Shown: piece by piece, positions 10,001 through 17,810 of the stretch | Layout: each line of letters opens with the position of its first letter | Numbering within the stretch: the stretch's first letter is position 1 | Source: Variovorax sp037204085 | GTDB taxonomy: Bacteria; Pseudomonadota; Gammaproteobacteria; Burkholderiales; Burkholderiaceae_C | DNA: 64,000 nucleotides | Direction: 5' to 3' | Assembly: GCF_037204085.1 (NCBI RefSeq) | Contig: NZ_JBBCBW010000016.1 | Span: 1 to 64,000, forward strand | Notes under the pieces: generated by a model | What the model saw: the letters and a program-made list of their open reading frames with translations, nothing else | What the model was told of the DNA's origin: nothing | Databases searched by the model: none | Position numbers and translations under genes: made by a program

Positions 10001-11273
10001 CGATGGTGTCTTCGCGCTGCTGCGCGGTAGCCGTGCCGCTGATGGGCGCGCCCGACAGCTCGCTGTGCAGCAGGCCTGCGCGCACACCGCGAACCGTGGC
10101 GCGCACTTGCCATGGCGCAGGCGCAGGGCTCCAGCGGCCCTCTGCTTGAATGCGGCCGCCGCCCGCGCGCACCACGGCTTCGGGAATCGTCCAGTTGGTG
10201 CCGTCGAAGCCGACGCGCGCCTCCACCTGCTCGAGCGGCAGCGCGCCCTTGTCCCAGGGCCCCGGCACCGCATTGCGGATGCTGGCCGAGGCTTGCCAGG
10301 CCGATGCGCCGGCGGCTGCGTCGGGCTGCAGCTCGACCGTGCCGGTCAGGCGTGTGCGCGGCGCGCCGGGCCACAGGGCGGCCGCATCCACGTTGCGCAG
10401 GTCGGCCTTGGCGTCGATGACGGGCTGCGGCAGCCAGGGCGCGATGTTGGCCTGCAGCTTCGCTTCCATCGGGTCTTCCGCGGCGGGCTCGGCCGGCTTC
10501 AGCTCGGCGGCGACCTGCAGTCGCGCATCGGTGCCGGCAAGGGTGCCCTTGATGGCGGCTTCGGCCAGCACGTTGATGCTGCGTCCTTCGGCCAGCGGTG
10601 CCTTCACGCGGCCGTTCAGCGTGGCGTCCAGCGCCATGGGCGCGAGCCCCTGCAGCTTCACGCGCGCGCTGTAGTGGCCTTCGGCGATGTCGACGCCCTT
10701 GACCTCTAGCTGATGCTCGGCGCCGGTGTAGCGGTAGCTGCCTGCGAGCTGGTTGGCCTGGAGCGCGGGCGGGCTGCTCCACTGCAGCTGGTCGATGCGA
10801 AACGGCACGTCGACCTCGATGGGCAGCGCAAGCTGCTCGAGCGGCTCGGTGGGCGTGTCGCTCGGCGGGCCGCGCTTTTCGATGAGGAGCCGCGCAGCAT
10901 GCACTTCGCCCAACTGCAGCTTGCGCTTGAACAGCGGCGCGAGTTGCCAGCCGATGTCCGCCTCGTGCACCTCGACCGCCAGCTTCTCGCTTTGCCAGCG
11001 CAGCCAGCCGATGCGCCCGCCCGTGCGCAGCGAGCCCGTGACGTTGCGGCTTTCGAGCGTCTGGCCGGCGGGCAGGTAACGCGCGGCCTTGGCAAGCGCG
11101 AACGCCAGCGACTGGTTGGAGCCCAGCCACCACCACGTGCCCGCGCCGAGTACGAGCACCAGCGCGAGCAGGCCCGCGGCAGTCCAGCCCAGCGCGCGCA
11201 GCACCCGCCGCGTGCGCGAGCGCTTTGCGCGCGGCGCTGCCTTGTCGGGCTGGGGTTCGGCGTCTGTCTGCAT
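7065..11273 (-). CDS. tamB: Translocation and assembly module inner-membrane protein TamB (DUF490/AsmA-like)
   Basis: TamB spans the periplasm from an N-terminal inner-membrane anchor and works with TamA in outer-membrane protein insertion and in phospholipid transport. The start at 11273 (MQTDAEPQ) gives 1402 residues, a normal length. An anchor helix lies at about residues 28-52 (LGWTAAGLLALVLVLGAGTWWW), followed by long repetitive beta structure. The C-terminal TamB/DUF490 domain is clear from GEVRTVKGQYRAYGQQLDVE through VGGTFGTLFIFYDLTQRLTL, ending in LKYD. It follows tamA by 14 bp. The middle carries a long Asn-Ala dipeptide tract, listed separately. The open frame continues to 12110, but that part lies over tamA in another frame and is not used. 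Confidence 0.93.
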   Translation of the reverse strand: MQTDAEPQPDKAAPRAKRSRTRRVLRALGWTAAGLLALVLVLGAGTWWWLGSNQSLAFALAKAARYLPAGQTLESRNVTGSLRTGGRIGWLRWQSEKLAVEVHEADIGWQLAPLFKRKLQLGEVHAARLLIEKRGPPSDTPTEPLEQLALPIEVDVPFRIDQLQWSSPPALQANQLAGSYRYTGAEHQLEVKGVDIAEGHYSARVKLQGLAPMALDATLNGRVKAPLAEGRSINVLAEAAIKGTLAGTDARLQVAAELKPAEPAAEDPMEAKLQANIAPWLPQPVIDAKADLRNVDAAALWPGAPRTRLTGTVELQPDAAAGASAWQASASIRNAVPGPWDKGALPLEQVEARVGFDGTNWTIPEAVVRAGGGRIQAEGRWSPAPAPWQVRATVRGVRAGLLHSELSGAPISGTATAQQREDTIGFDLALRAEGGAGSKAMPGFGLDRALAQGQWKNQVLDLRTLRLEAEGASIAGKLQVRVAEQAASGKLDLTLPGGGAQLEGRIAPSQGGGDIKSRIDDADAVQRWIEGLPEMANVFAGKTAKGSAQLNASWQGGWQTIQRRLENPGAPAQRGAAEPSIKATLGVPRFDLRMPAANANANANANANANANANANANANANANANANANANAAATTVQLNDVRATLDGSLAQATLALQGEATTGTQKLTLDARASGGLAGPNHWRAALASLRLQAQDSARVNTAGTAAAPWTVELGREVTATIRTSGSGNTSRLDLEASAADATLRGPAPGTVRIEWQPLRFTRSGAAPNQAFRVQSKGKLQGLPMAWAEAFGASTTFNELGVSGDLMFDGDWDIDAGDTLRAHARLARQSGDIRVQAGEAALVTRITSRGTGTASERTMNSATAGAEAPSTPAGLRQAELRLDAQGQAVRATLAWDSERAGKINAELNTRMQQRADGWQWAPDAPLAGNVKATLPNLGVWSMLAPPGWRVAGTLDADAVLAGNRAAPRWNGTLGADKLALRAPVEGLDLRDGRLRATLTGERIELTEFTLKGGAGSTARIAGQSGNRSTAASEAGTDGGSLTARGDIGWGAAGTSGGASGASGTGIRMAMQADLRALRVLVRTDRQVTLSGNLQARLDNGQFNVRGKLKTDRAVIILPDETAPSLGSDVVVRSAAKDREAAEQAQRDAARNEAQAAKPQTAKPPDIVVNFDLGDDFAVQGRGITTRLEGDLEIRSNRLNAPPRITGEVRTVKGQYRAYGQQLDVETGLARFNGPFDNPSLDILAIRPNISQRAGVQITGTAQSPRVKLYSEPALSDAETLSWVVLGRASATSGGESALLQQAALALIGHVSKSGSGGSLASRFGLDELGFKGPGNGGDLRESAVTLGKRLSKDFYLTYERSVGGTFGTLFIFYDLTQRLTLRGQAGQTSGLDLIYTLKYD
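9375..9485 (-). repeat. Hexanucleotide tandem repeat encoding an Ala-Asn tract inside tamB
   Basis: About 18 consecutive 6-bp units (gcattg, then gcgttt and variants on the plus strand) encode an alternating Ala-Asn tract in TamB. Because the unit is 6 bp, gain or loss of units by slippage would keep the reading frame and only change the length of the linker. The switch from gcattg to gcgttt units part-way suggests two separate expansions. The flanking protein is ordinary TamB. Confidence 0.9.
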
Positions 11274-11287
11274 TCGTGCGTGCTGGG

Positions 11288-13225
11288 TCAAAAGGTGAAG
11301 CCCAGGCGGAAGTGAAGGCGGAACTTCTTCGTGTCCACGCCATAGGCAAGGTCTGCCTGCACCGGCCCCACCGGGCTGCGCCAGCGCGCACCCACGCCCA
11401 CGCCAACCTTGGGCTTGAGCTCTCCGGGCTTGTCGGCCACCGCACCCGCATCGACGAAGACGGTGCTTTCCCACTCGGTGAGCTTGTCGTTGTAGACGAA
11501 GGGCCGCTGCCATTCGAGGCTCATCACGCCCAGGTAGCGGCCCGCCACGATCTGGCCGTCGCTGCGCACGGTGCCGATCTGGCGGTAGCTGTAGCCGCGC
11601 ACCGTGGTGTCGCCGCCGGTCAGGAACATCAGCGTGGAGGGGATCTGCGCGCTTTCCTTGGCCGACACAGCGCCGGCTTCGGCGCGCAGCTGGAGCCGGC
11701 TGCGGCGCGCGAGCGTGGCAGGGTCCTGTCCGTTTCCAAAGCCCAGCGGCAGCACGCCCAGCCAGCGCGCATAGGTGCGCGTGAAAGGCACTTGTTCGCC
11801 CGTCAGCGTGTAGCCCGCGGCAAGCTCGAGTGCCAGGCCGTAGCCGCGCGTGGGCGCGGCGTTGTCGTCGAAGTAGCGGCCGGTCCAGCCCCAGTTGGCC
11901 GTCACGGCGGAGGCGGAGGGCGGCGCGTTGGTGCCGCGGTTCTGCGCGTAGTCGTACTGCAGGAAGTAGCTGCGGTCGATGTGGCCGCTCGACTTGTTGC
12001 GCCCGCTGCGCACGCGGCCGCTGTCGACCACATAGCTGCCGGAGGTTTCGCTCTTGAGTTCGGCGCCTGCAAACCAGCGCCAGCCGGTGTCGTCGGGAAT
12101 GCCGTTCCACTCCGTGCCCAGCGACTTGATGTCCCGGTCGACCGACAGGCGCGACACGGCGCGCCAGCCGAGCAGCGGCAAGCGGTTGTGAATGTGGTCG
12201 ATCGACAGCCGCGGGCCGTTGTCGGTGGTGAAGCCGGCGCCCAGCACCACCTTCTGCATGGGGGCTTCGCGCAGCTGCGCGATTACGGGGGCGGCCAGCG
12301 GCGTGCCGCTTTCCGTGTCGAGCGTGAGGAACACCGAGTCGTAATAACCGCTGCTGGCCAGGCGCTGCTGGGCATCGAGCAGCTTCTGCTGGTCGTAGTC
12401 GGTGCCGGTGGGGAGCTGCGCGATGCGCCGCGCGCCGTCGGCGTCGTAGCGCTCGACGCCGCGCAGCACGAGTGGGCCGAAGCGGTAGGCTGGCCCCGAT
12501 TGGTAGGTGACGCTGAGCCGCACCTCCTGCCGGTCGGCATCGACCTCGGCGCGGCTCATCTCGATGCTGCCGGTGGGAAAGCGCTTGGCGGTGAGGCTGC
12601 GCAACGCGGTGTTCTTGGCGTTGTCCCAGCCCTGCTGCGTGAAGGGCTGGCCGGCCCGCAGCGCCCAGGCGGTGCGGATCGAATCGCGCTGCGCCTCGGC
12701 GGTGGGGTCGCTGGCAATCTGGCCACCGTAGCCGATCTGCACCGTGCTCACGCGGGTGAGCTCGCCGGGCTCCACGGTAATGACGATTTCGCGCGGGGCC
12801 TTGGTGCTGGCCGGCGTTTCGTTGAGTTCCAGTGTCAGCGTGGGCGTGAAGTAGCCCAGCGTGCCGAGCAGTTCGCGGGCATTGGCTTCCGCCGCCACCA
12901 TGAGCCGCGAGATCTCGGTGGCGCCCAGGTCGTCGAGCGTGCGGTAGCGCTGGATGTCCAGGTGCAGCGAGAGGTATTCGCGCACCGCGGCGGGCCCGCG
13001 AACATCCACGGTGAAGGCATCGCGCCGGCCGCGCTTCTCGCCTTCCTTGGTGCCTTCATCAGCGGCTGTAGCCGCGGTGTCGCCGTTGCGCACCAGCACG
13101 GGGGAGGGGGCGTCCTTGGTCGCGTCTTTCTTGGGCAGCAGGCTGCACCCCTGCAAAAGCAGGACGCCGCAAAAAAGCAAAGCCGGCAACCATGCCGGCG
13201 CAAAGACTGGGACCACCCTGAACAT
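11288..13225 (-). CDS. tamA: Translocation and assembly module outer-membrane protein TamA (Omp85/BamA family)
   Basis: TamA is an Omp85 outer-membrane beta-barrel with N-terminal POTRA domains that partners TamB. The start at 13225 (MFRVVPVF) gives 645 residues. An N-terminal signal ends in a lipobox-like LLLQGC, unusual because TamA normally has an ordinary signal peptide. POTRA-like segments follow, and the C-terminal half is the barrel, with the surface-antigen domain motif FLTGGDTTVRGYSYRQIG and a terminal Phe (FRLGFTF) as expected for a BAM substrate. It is the fifth gene of a minus-strand run and precedes tamB by 14 bp. Confidence 0.92.
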   Translation of the reverse strand: MFRVVPVFAPAWLPALLFCGVLLLQGCSLLPKKDATKDAPSPVLVRNGDTAATAADEGTKEGEKRGRRDAFTVDVRGPAAVREYLSLHLDIQRYRTLDDLGATEISRLMVAAEANARELLGTLGYFTPTLTLELNETPASTKAPREIVITVEPGELTRVSTVQIGYGGQIASDPTAEAQRDSIRTAWALRAGQPFTQQGWDNAKNTALRSLTAKRFPTGSIEMSRAEVDADRQEVRLSVTYQSGPAYRFGPLVLRGVERYDADGARRIAQLPTGTDYDQQKLLDAQQRLASSGYYDSVFLTLDTESGTPLAAPVIAQLREAPMQKVVLGAGFTTDNGPRLSIDHIHNRLPLLGWRAVSRLSVDRDIKSLGTEWNGIPDDTGWRWFAGAELKSETSGSYVVDSGRVRSGRNKSSGHIDRSYFLQYDYAQNRGTNAPPSASAVTANWGWTGRYFDDNAAPTRGYGLALELAAGYTLTGEQVPFTRTYARWLGVLPLGFGNGQDPATLARRSRLQLRAEAGAVSAKESAQIPSTLMFLTGGDTTVRGYSYRQIGTVRSDGQIVAGRYLGVMSLEWQRPFVYNDKLTEWESTVFVDAGAVADKPGELKPKVGVGVGARWRSPVGPVQADLAYGVDTKKFRLHFRLGFTF

Positions 13226-13297
13226 GGGCGGATTTTGACAGCAAGGCGAGCGGGCTCCGGAAGCATCCGGAAACAGGTCCGCCCCACCCACGCCGGC

Positions 13298-14485
13298 TTA
13301 CTTCGAAAGCATTCGCATTGCTTCTTCGAGGCCCCGCAGCGTGAGCGGGTACATGCGGTTGGACATGAGCTGCTGCATTACCGCGATGCTCTGGCGGTAT
13401 TGCCACACGCCCTGCGGCTCGGGGTTGATCCAGGCGAACTTCGGAAACGCATGCGTCAGCCGCTGGATCCATTCGGCGCCGGCTTCCTCGTTGTTGTATT
13501 CGACGCTGCCGCCGGGCTGCAGGATTTCGTACGGGCTCATGGTCGCGTCACCGACGAAGATGAGCTTGTAGTCCTTGTTGTACTTGCGCAGGATGTCCCA
13601 GGTTGCGAACTTCTCGGAGAAGCGGCGCTTGTTGTTCTTCCACATGAAGTCGTACACGCAGTTGTGGAAGTAGTAGAACTCCAGGTGCTTGAACTCGGTC
13701 TTCACGGCCGAGAACAGCTCTTCCACCCGCTGGATGTGCTCGTCCATGGTGCCGCCCACGTCCATCAGCAGCAGCACCTTCACGTTGTTGTGGCGCTCCG
13801 GCCGCATCTTTATGTCGAGGTAGCCCGCATTGGCCGCGGTGGAGTGGATGGTGTCGTCCAGGTCCAGCTCTTCGTCATGGCCTTCGCGCGCAAACTTGCG
13901 CAGGCGCCGCAGCGCCACCTTGATGTTGCGCGTGCCCAGTTCCTGGCTGTCGTCGTAGTCCTTGTAGGCGCGCTGGTCCCACACCTTCACGGCGCTCTTG
14001 TTCTTGCCCGCGCCACCGATGCGAATGCCCTGCGGGTTGTAGCCGCCGTGGCCGAAGGGCGAGGTGCCGCCGGTGCCGATCCACTTGTTGCCGCCCTCGT
14101 GGCGCTCCTTCTGCTCTTCGAAGCGCTTCTTGAGCGTTTCCATGAGCTCGTCCCAGCCCATCCTCTCGATCTTGGCTTTTTCCTCGGCGGTGAATTCCCG
14201 CTCCAGCGTCTTGCGCAGCCAGTCGAGCGGCACTTCCTTGGTGAAGTCGGCCAGCATTTCCACGCCCTTGAAGTAGGCGGCAAAGGCGCGGTCGAACTTG
14301 TCGTAGTGCTTCTCGTCCTTGACGAGCGCGGTGCGCGAGAGATAGTAGAAGTCGTCCAGGCCAAAGGCGCCGTCGGAGTTGGGCCCCACCACGTCGGCCT
14401 GCAGCGCCTCGAGCAGCGTGAGGTACTCCTTGACCGACACCGGCAGCTTGGCCGAGCGCAGCGTGTAGAAGAAATCGATCAGCAT
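13298..14485 (-). CDS. VWA domain-containing protein, CoxE-like
   Basis: The protein has 395 residues. The N-terminal part (LIDFFYTLRSAKLPVSVKEY) is typical of CoxE-like VWA proteins found beside MoxR ATPases. The VWA domain begins around residue 230 (VLLLMDVGGTMDEHIQ), where the MIDAS motif DxSxS appears as DVGGT, so one Ser is replaced. MoxR and VWA proteins act as a chaperone pair that matures or remodels a partner complex. The partner here is unknown. It follows the GNAT gene by 28 bp and precedes tamA by 72 bp in the same run. Confidence 0.88.
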   Translation of the reverse strand: MLIDFFYTLRSAKLPVSVKEYLTLLEALQADVVGPNSDGAFGLDDFYYLSRTALVKDEKHYDKFDRAFAAYFKGVEMLADFTKEVPLDWLRKTLEREFTAEEKAKIERMGWDELMETLKKRFEEQKERHEGGNKWIGTGGTSPFGHGGYNPQGIRIGGAGKNKSAVKVWDQRAYKDYDDSQELGTRNIKVALRRLRKFAREGHDEELDLDDTIHSTAANAGYLDIKMRPERHNNVKVLLLMDVGGTMDEHIQRVEELFSAVKTEFKHLEFYYFHNCVYDFMWKNNKRRFSEKFATWDILRKYNKDYKLIFVGDATMSPYEILQPGGSVEYNNEEAGAEWIQRLTHAFPKFAWINPEPQGVWQYRQSIAVMQQLMSNRMYPLTLRGLEEAMRMLSK

Positions 14486-14513
14486 GGCGGGCTTTTCTTT
14501 CCTTGAACTTCGT

Positions 14514-15119
14514 TCAGCTTCGCGGCTTGTCGAGCAGGTAGAGCAACTGGGCCTTCACCTCGGGCCATTCGCCCGAGCGCAGGCTGTACATGACCGTGTC
14601 GCGGATCGTGCCGTCGCGGCGCATGGCATGTCCGCGAATCACGCCGTCTTTCTTGGCGCCGAGCCGCTCGATGGCCTGCTGCGAAGCGAAGTTGAAATTG
14701 TCGGTGCGCCAGCCCACCACGTTGCAGCCGAGGGTATCGAAGGCATGCGTCAGCATGAGCAGCTTGCAGGTGGTGTTGACGTGCGTGCGCTGGCAGCGTT
14801 TGGCGTACCAGGTGTAGCCGATCTCAACCCGCTTCACGCCCGGCAGGATGTCGTGAAAGCTGGTGCTGCCGAGCACGGTGCCGGTTTCGGCCTCGGTCAC
14901 GGCAAAGGCAAAGCGGTGGCCGGCTTCGCGCCCCTGCAGGGCGGCTTCGATGTAGGCGCGGGTTTCGTGCGGCTCGGGCACGGAGGTGATGCGCAGCTTC
15001 CAGAGCTCGCCGTCGGCGGCCGCGGCGCGCAGGCCTTCTTCGTGGTCGAGCGACAGTGGCACCAGCGCGATGTCGCGGGCCTTCAGCGTGACAGGTTCGA
15101 CAAACGCCATCTCACACAC
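14514..15119 (-). CDS. GNAT-family N-acetyltransferase (RimJ/RimL-like)
   Basis: The protein has 201 residues. The sequence matches GNAT acetyltransferases of the RimJ/RimL group, which use acetyl-CoA to acetylate amines: LVPLSLDHEEGL at the start, GSTSFHDI.. GVKRVEIGYTWY in the core, THVNTTCKLLMLTHAF in the acetyl-CoA binding region and RLGAKKDGVIRGHAM near the end. It sits between a small membrane protein gene (9 bp upstream) and the VWA gene (28 bp downstream). The substrate is unknown. Confidence 0.88.
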   Translation of the reverse strand: MCEMAFVEPVTLKARDIALVPLSLDHEEGLRAAAADGELWKLRITSVPEPHETRAYIEAALQGREAGHRFAFAVTEAETGTVLGSTSFHDILPGVKRVEIGYTWYAKRCQRTHVNTTCKLLMLTHAFDTLGCNVVGWRTDNFNFASQQAIERLGAKKDGVIRGHAMRRDGTIRDTVMYSLRSGEWPEVKAQLLYLLDKPRS

Positions 15120-15128
15120 CCCTGAGTT

Positions 15129-15380
15129 TCAGCTTCTCGGATTGCCGTATTTGCGCACATACCAGGCGCGTGCGATCTGCACCCCGCCGCCGCCGCCCAG
15201 GCCGATCAGCAGGATGCCGAAGATCTCCTTGTTGCCGTAGCCGCCGGGGCCGAAGGCATCGAGGCCCAGCAGCAGCCCGACCCACCGGCCGAGCAGCGCA
15301 CCGATGACGAACAGCACCGCCTGGGCCACGCCCAGCTTGAGCAGCTGGCCCGTGGGATGCGGCCGTGGCGATTCGCTCAT
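15129..15380 (-). CDS. Small two-helix membrane protein (83 aa)
   Basis: The start overlaps the MoxR stop as ATGA (15377-15380), which indicates translational coupling. Two hydrophobic segments (about residues 15-40, LKLGVAQAVLFVIGALLGRW, and 53-68, IFGILLIGLGGGGGVQ) suggest an inner-membrane hairpin with a basic C-terminus. No family is recognised. Its tight place between moxR and the GNAT gene suggests it belongs to this operon. Confidence 0.75.
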   Translation of the reverse strand: MSESPRPHPTGQLLKLGVAQAVLFVIGALLGRWVGLLLGLDAFGPGGYGNKEIFGILLIGLGGGGGVQIARAWYVRKYGNPRS

Positions 15381-16231
15381 CGGTTGTTCCGCTGCATGAA
15401 GACGAGCTTTTCGAACAGCGTCACGTCCTGTTCGTTCTTGAGCAGCGCGCCCACCAGTGGTGGCACCGCAACCTTGTCGTCCTTGCTTTGCAGGGCTTCG
15501 AGCGGAATATCCTCGGCCACCAGCAGCTTGAGCCAGTCGAGCAGCTCCGACGTGGAGGGCTTCTTCTTCAGGCCCGGCAGGTTGCGCACGTCGTAGAAGG
15601 TCTTCATCGCAGCCGTGAGCAGCTCTTGCTTCAGGCCGGGGAAGTGCACCGCGACGATGTGCTTCATCGTCTCGGCGTCGGGGAACTTGATGTAGTGGAA
15701 GAAGCAGCGGCGCAAAAAGGCGTCGGGCAGCTCCTTCTCGTTGTTGGAGGTGATGAACACCACCGGCCGGTGCTTGGCGCGGATGAGTTCGCGCGTTTCG
15801 TAGCAGTAGAACTCCATGCGGTCGATCTCGCGCAGCAGGTCGTTCGGAAACTCGATGTCGGCCTTGTCGATCTCGTCGATGAGAAGCGCCACCGGCTGGT
15901 CGGCCGTGAAGGCCTGCCAGAGCACGCCCTTGACGATGTAGTTCTGGATGTCCTTGACGCGCTCGCCGCCGTCCACGTCCTTGAGCTGCGAGTCGCGCAG
16001 GCGGCTCACCGCGTCGTATTCATACAGGCCCTGCTGCGCCTTGGTGGTCGACTTGATGTGCCACTGCAGGAGCGGCAGCCCGAGCGACTCGGCCACTTCC
16101 TCTGCCAGCATGGTCTTGCCGGTGCCGGGCTCGCCCTTGACGAGCAGCGGACGCTTGAGGGTGATGGCGGCATTGACGGCCAGCATCAAGTCCTGGGTGG
16201 CAACGTAATTGTCTGAGCCCTTGAATTTCAT
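15377..16231 (-). CDS. MoxR-family AAA+ ATPase
   Basis: The protein has 284 residues and starts at MKFKGSDNYVATQDL. Walker A is GEPGTGKTML (about 38-47), Walker B is VALLIDEIDKAD, and the sensor region is VVFITSNNEKELPDAFLRRC. MoxR ATPases act as metal-insertion or assembly chaperones with VWA proteins, and a CoxE-like VWA gene is three genes downstream. The gene heads a minus-strand run that continues to tamB and is divergent from the cytochrome c gene, with 162 bp between the two starts. Confidence 0.93.
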   Translation of the reverse strand: MKFKGSDNYVATQDLMLAVNAAITLKRPLLVKGEPGTGKTMLAEEVAESLGLPLLQWHIKSTTKAQQGLYEYDAVSRLRDSQLKDVDGGERVKDIQNYIVKGVLWQAFTADQPVALLIDEIDKADIEFPNDLLREIDRMEFYCYETRELIRAKHRPVVFITSNNEKELPDAFLRRCFFHYIKFPDAETMKHIVAVHFPGLKQELLTAAMKTFYDVRNLPGLKKKPSTSELLDWLKLLVAEDIPLEALQSKDDKVAVPPLVGALLKNEQDVTLFEKLVFMQRNNR

Positions 16232-16393
16232 GAGTGAACGGGAAGCAAGTGGAGGAGGCAGGGTGGAGAAAAGAACACACTCGATTCGCTTCGCGCAACC
16301 TCTTGGGCGGCTTGCCGGGGGTCTTGGAAGACCCTTGCATATAATCGAATGTTGATTCGAAAAACTGTATCTCCACGAGATTGTGCGCGCAAA

Positions 16394-17089
16394 ATGAACA
16401 AGTTGTTGACCACGATGTTTGCCTTCGCTGTCGCTTGCGTGACGGTCTCGGCGCAAGCCCAGCAAGTCACGGGCAAGGCCCAGGACGGTTCCAAGAAGGT
16501 GGCAATGTGCGTGGGCTGCCACGGCATCATTGGCTACCAGGCCAGCTTTCCGGAGATCCACAAGGTACCGATGATTGCCGGCCAGAGCGCCAGCTACATC
16601 TCTGCCGCGCTCACCGCCTACAAGGGCGGCGACCGCAAGCACCCCACCATGCGCGCCATTGCCGACAGCCTGAGCGAGCAGGACATTGCCGACATTGCCG
16701 CCTACTACAGCCAGCTGGGCCTGAAGGAAGGCGATGCGCCCCCGGCCGCAACGGCCAAGCCCATGCCTGAGAACATCCAGGCCCTGGTGTCGCGCGACAA
16801 GGACAACAGCTGCACCAAGTGCCACGGCGCCAACTTCAACACGCCGAACGACGGCACGGTGCCCAAGCTGGCCGGTCAGCATGCCGACTACCTCTTCGTG
16901 GCGCTCAAGTCGTACCGCGTCAAGAACAACCTGCACCTGGGCCGTTCGAACGCGGTCATGGCGCAGCAGGTCGAGCCCAAGAAGTTCACCAACGCCGAAC
17001 TCAAGACGCTTGCCAACTACATCAGCACACTGCCGGGCGAGCTCAAGACGGTGCCTGAATCGCGCCTGCACCGCAGCGGCGGCGAGTAA
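16394..17089 (+). CDS. Dihaem cytochrome c (cytochrome c4-like)
   Basis: The 231-residue precursor has a Sec signal peptide ending near AQAQQ (residues 1-24). Two haem-binding motifs, CVGCH (39-43) and CTKCH (140-144), each head a class-I cytochrome domain with a downstream Met ligand candidate (HPTMRAIA; NAVMAQQ). The two-domain layout matches periplasmic cytochrome c4, which donates electrons to terminal oxidases. It starts at the ATG at 16394; an earlier in-frame start at 16349 would bury the signal peptide. A good terminator follows. Confidence 0.9.
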   Translation: MNKLLTTMFAFAVACVTVSAQAQQVTGKAQDGSKKVAMCVGCHGIIGYQASFPEIHKVPMIAGQSASYISAALTAYKGGDRKHPTMRAIADSLSEQDIADIAAYYSQLGLKEGDAPPAATAKPMPENIQALVSRDKDNSCTKCHGANFNTPNDGTVPKLAGQHADYLFVALKSYRVKNNLHLGRSNAVMAQQVEPKKFTNAELKTLANYISTLPGELKTVPESRLHRSGGE

Positions 17090-17137
17090 CCAGCCAAGGC
17101 CCTGCGGCACAACGCAGAGTTGCCTGCCGTGCACGAG

Positions 17138-17165
17138 AAAAAGCCCGCTTCGAGCGGGCTTTTTT
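17138..17165. terminator. Bidirectional rho-independent terminator
   Basis: A perfect 12-bp stem (AAAAAGCCCGCT / AGCGGGCTTTTT) with a TCG loop lies between the convergent cytochrome c gene and pcaG. The A run on one side and the T run on the other let it stop transcription in both directions. Confidence 0.9.
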
Positions 17166-17187
17166 GCGCCTGCGGGTTTCCCCGCGG

Positions 17188-17799
17188 TCAGACGTCGAAG
17201 AACACCGTTTCGTCGGCGCCCTGCATGCGGATGTCGATGCGGTAGCTCACCGCGCCGCCGCGCTCCACGCGCTCGGCAACCAGCGTGTGGCGGCGCTCGG
17301 CCGGCACGCTGGCCAGCACTGCGTCTTTTGCGTTCGCCTCAGCCTCGTCGCTGAAATACACGCGCGTGAACGCATGCAGCAGCAGGCCGCGCATCAGCAC
17401 GATCACGTTGATGTGCGGGGCTTCGCCCGGCGTTTCAGCGCCCGGCTTTACCGTGTGGAACACGAAGCGGCTCTGCGGATCGGTGCCCGTGCCCGCGCGT
17501 CCGAAGGCGCGAAAGCCCATTTCGCGGGCCTCTGCCGGGGTTAGCGGGTAGCGGCCTTCGCCGTCCGCCTGGCTGATTTCGACCAGCGCGTCGCCGATCG
17601 GGTTGCCGTCGCCGTCGAGCACTCGGCCTTCGAGGCGAATGCGCTCGCCCGCGGCATTGTCCAGCGCCACGACGGCGTCGAAAGGCTGGTTGAAGTCGTA
17701 GCCGTATTGCGTGGCGGTAAGGCCGTAGGCGAAGTAGGGGCCCACCGTCTGGGAGGGGGTCTGGCCGAAGTCGGCTTCCTGGGCGGTCATCAATGGCAT
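17188..17799 (-). CDS. pcaG: Protocatechuate 3,4-dioxygenase alpha subunit
   Basis: With PcaH this subunit forms the Fe(III) intradiol dioxygenase that opens protocatechuate to beta-carboxy-cis,cis-muconate in the beta-ketoadipate pathway. The 203 residues start at MPLMTAQ (17799), with AAGGA about 6 bases upstream. The family sequence SQTVGPYFAYGL is near the start, followed by LEGRVLDGDGNPIGDALVEI and APHINVIVLMRGLL. Alpha subunits lack the iron ligands, as here. It follows pcaH by 11 bp. The remaining pca genes of this branch are not adjacent, but pcaIJF is at 51-54 kb. Confidence 0.93.
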   Translation of the reverse strand: MPLMTAQEADFGQTPSQTVGPYFAYGLTATQYGYDFNQPFDAVVALDNAAGERIRLEGRVLDGDGNPIGDALVEISQADGEGRYPLTPAEAREMGFRAFGRAGTGTDPQSRFVFHTVKPGAETPGEAPHINVIVLMRGLLLHAFTRVYFSDEAEANAKDAVLASVPAERRHTLVAERVERGGAVSYRIDIRMQGADETVFFDV

Positions 17800-17810
17800 G
17801 GGAAATCCTT

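Noticed and set aside
11274..12110. Continuation of the tamB frame upstream over tamA
   Set aside because: The peptide is Arg/His-rich and lies antiphase to the well-conserved TamA barrel; the true start at 11273 precedes a proper membrane anchor.
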